Shown here in pieces: positions 63,796-64,000 of a stretch of 64,000 nt of DNA. Position numbers and translations under genes: made by a program. The notes under the pieces were generated by a model. It was not told the DNA's origin. It saw only the letters and a list, made by a program, of their open reading frames with translations, and did not search any database. Origin of the DNA: Palsa-504 sp963742795. Its GTDB lineage: Bacteria; Actinomycetota; Actinomycetes; Streptosporangiales; Streptosporangiaceae. The stretch spans positions 129,571-193,570 of the forward strand of contig CAVUNL010000012.1 of assembly GCA_963742795.1 (NCBI GenBank), written 5' to 3'. Each line of letters begins with the position of its first letter. Positions within the stretch are counted from its first letter, which is position 1.

Positions 63796-64000
63796 ATGCA
63801 AGTCCGCAGAACTGTCCTCGCGTGTACCGCTACTGCAGTCGTCCCGGTCACCGCGCGCGCCGCCCTCCCGGCCCGGCCGGACGGAGCCTGTCGCCAACCT
63901 GCCTGGATGCCGCTGATCGTTTACCGGCAAGATCGTCGGCTAGGAAATCGTGCTCCGGCCTCTCCTGAACGCGATGATGCATCGGCCGAGACGGCCGGCG
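63796..64000 (+). CDS. 5' end of a probable secreted protein (cut by window edge)
   Basis: ATG with GAGG 6 bases upstream. The first 23 residues (QVRRTVLACTATAVVPVTAR) look like a Sec signal, though the hydrophobic core is short and the presence of AR rather than A-x-A at its end is weak. The rest is uninformative to the window edge. A frameshift is possible because the sequence soon becomes Arg/Pro-rich. Confidence 0.4.
   Translation, partial: MQVRRTVLACTATAVVPVTARAALPARPDGACRQPAWMPLIVYRQDRRLGNRAPASPERDDASAETAG

Overview
The window comes from a high-GC actinomycete chromosome. Coding regions have strongly GC-rich third positions and GTG/TTG starts are common. The families are also typical of actinomycetes: SARP/BTAD regulator, DUF5995, Cgl0159-type aldolase, LppX-like lipoprotein fold, NB-ARC-type ATPase, and kinase-less sensor proteins ending in a YRLYEIDKIISRT motif. 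I cannot name the genus. There is no rRNA, no complete tRNA, no CRISPR array and no intact insertion sequence.

Layout. (1) 1-8.2 kb: an acyl-CoA degradation block with a carboxyltransferase subunit (runs off the left edge), an acyl-CoA ligase and an acyl-CoA dehydrogenase in one minus-strand operon, then a frameshifted second dehydrogenase divergent from a second ligase. (2) 8.4-14 kb: CMD-family protein, fumarylacetoacetase, citrate synthase, DODA-type dioxygenase, a VapBC toxin-antitoxin pair and arginine deiminase. (3) 14-19.6 kb: PHP-domain protein, a DUF1326/DUF2182 pair, a kinase-less sensor membrane protein and a glutamyl-tRNA synthetase. (4) 19.8-30.2 kb: a myo-inositol catabolic locus (iolG-iolC-iolB-iolD), an APC permease followed by a metallophosphoesterase and a nucleotidyltransferase, and a frameshifted Cgl0159-type aldolase. 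(5) 31.1-34.8 kb: a compact Tat module, in which a Tat-signal protein and a DUF4331-like protein are followed directly by tatA-tatC-tatB. (6) 34.7-43.4 kb: MFS and CorA transporters, two TetR loci with visible operators, an SDR, and several decayed or duplicated gene pieces. (7) 43.4-52.8 kb: a kelch-type secreted or anchored protein, a GntR regulator and a tightly coupled six-gene operon (two TIM-barrel isomerase-like enzymes, three Gfo/Idh/MocA dehydrogenases, one homocysteine S-methyltransferase-like enzyme). (8) 53-64 kb: a region with much decay, containing a SnoaL-like pseudogene, a SpoU methyltransferase, a GNAT-AAA+ fusion, two bacterial PH-domain membrane proteins in lower-GC DNA near a tRNA 3'-end fragment, an LppX-like protein, and a multiply frameshifted SARP regulator flanked by an inverted duplication of its own 5' end.

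How the genes fit together. IolG, IolC, IolB and IolD cover four steps of inositol breakdown; the missing IolE-like dehydratase is best matched by the TIM-barrel gene at 48.7 kb in the second operon. GntR plus that operon therefore looks like a cyclitol or keto-sugar pathway connected to the iol locus. The second operon (three dehydrogenases, two isomerase/lyase folds and a methyltransferase, with no kinase and no transporter) and the Tat module with its own candidate cargo are the two best candidates for systems not yet described. Several metabolic genes carry single-base frameshifts, so either assembly error or real decay must be considered throughout.
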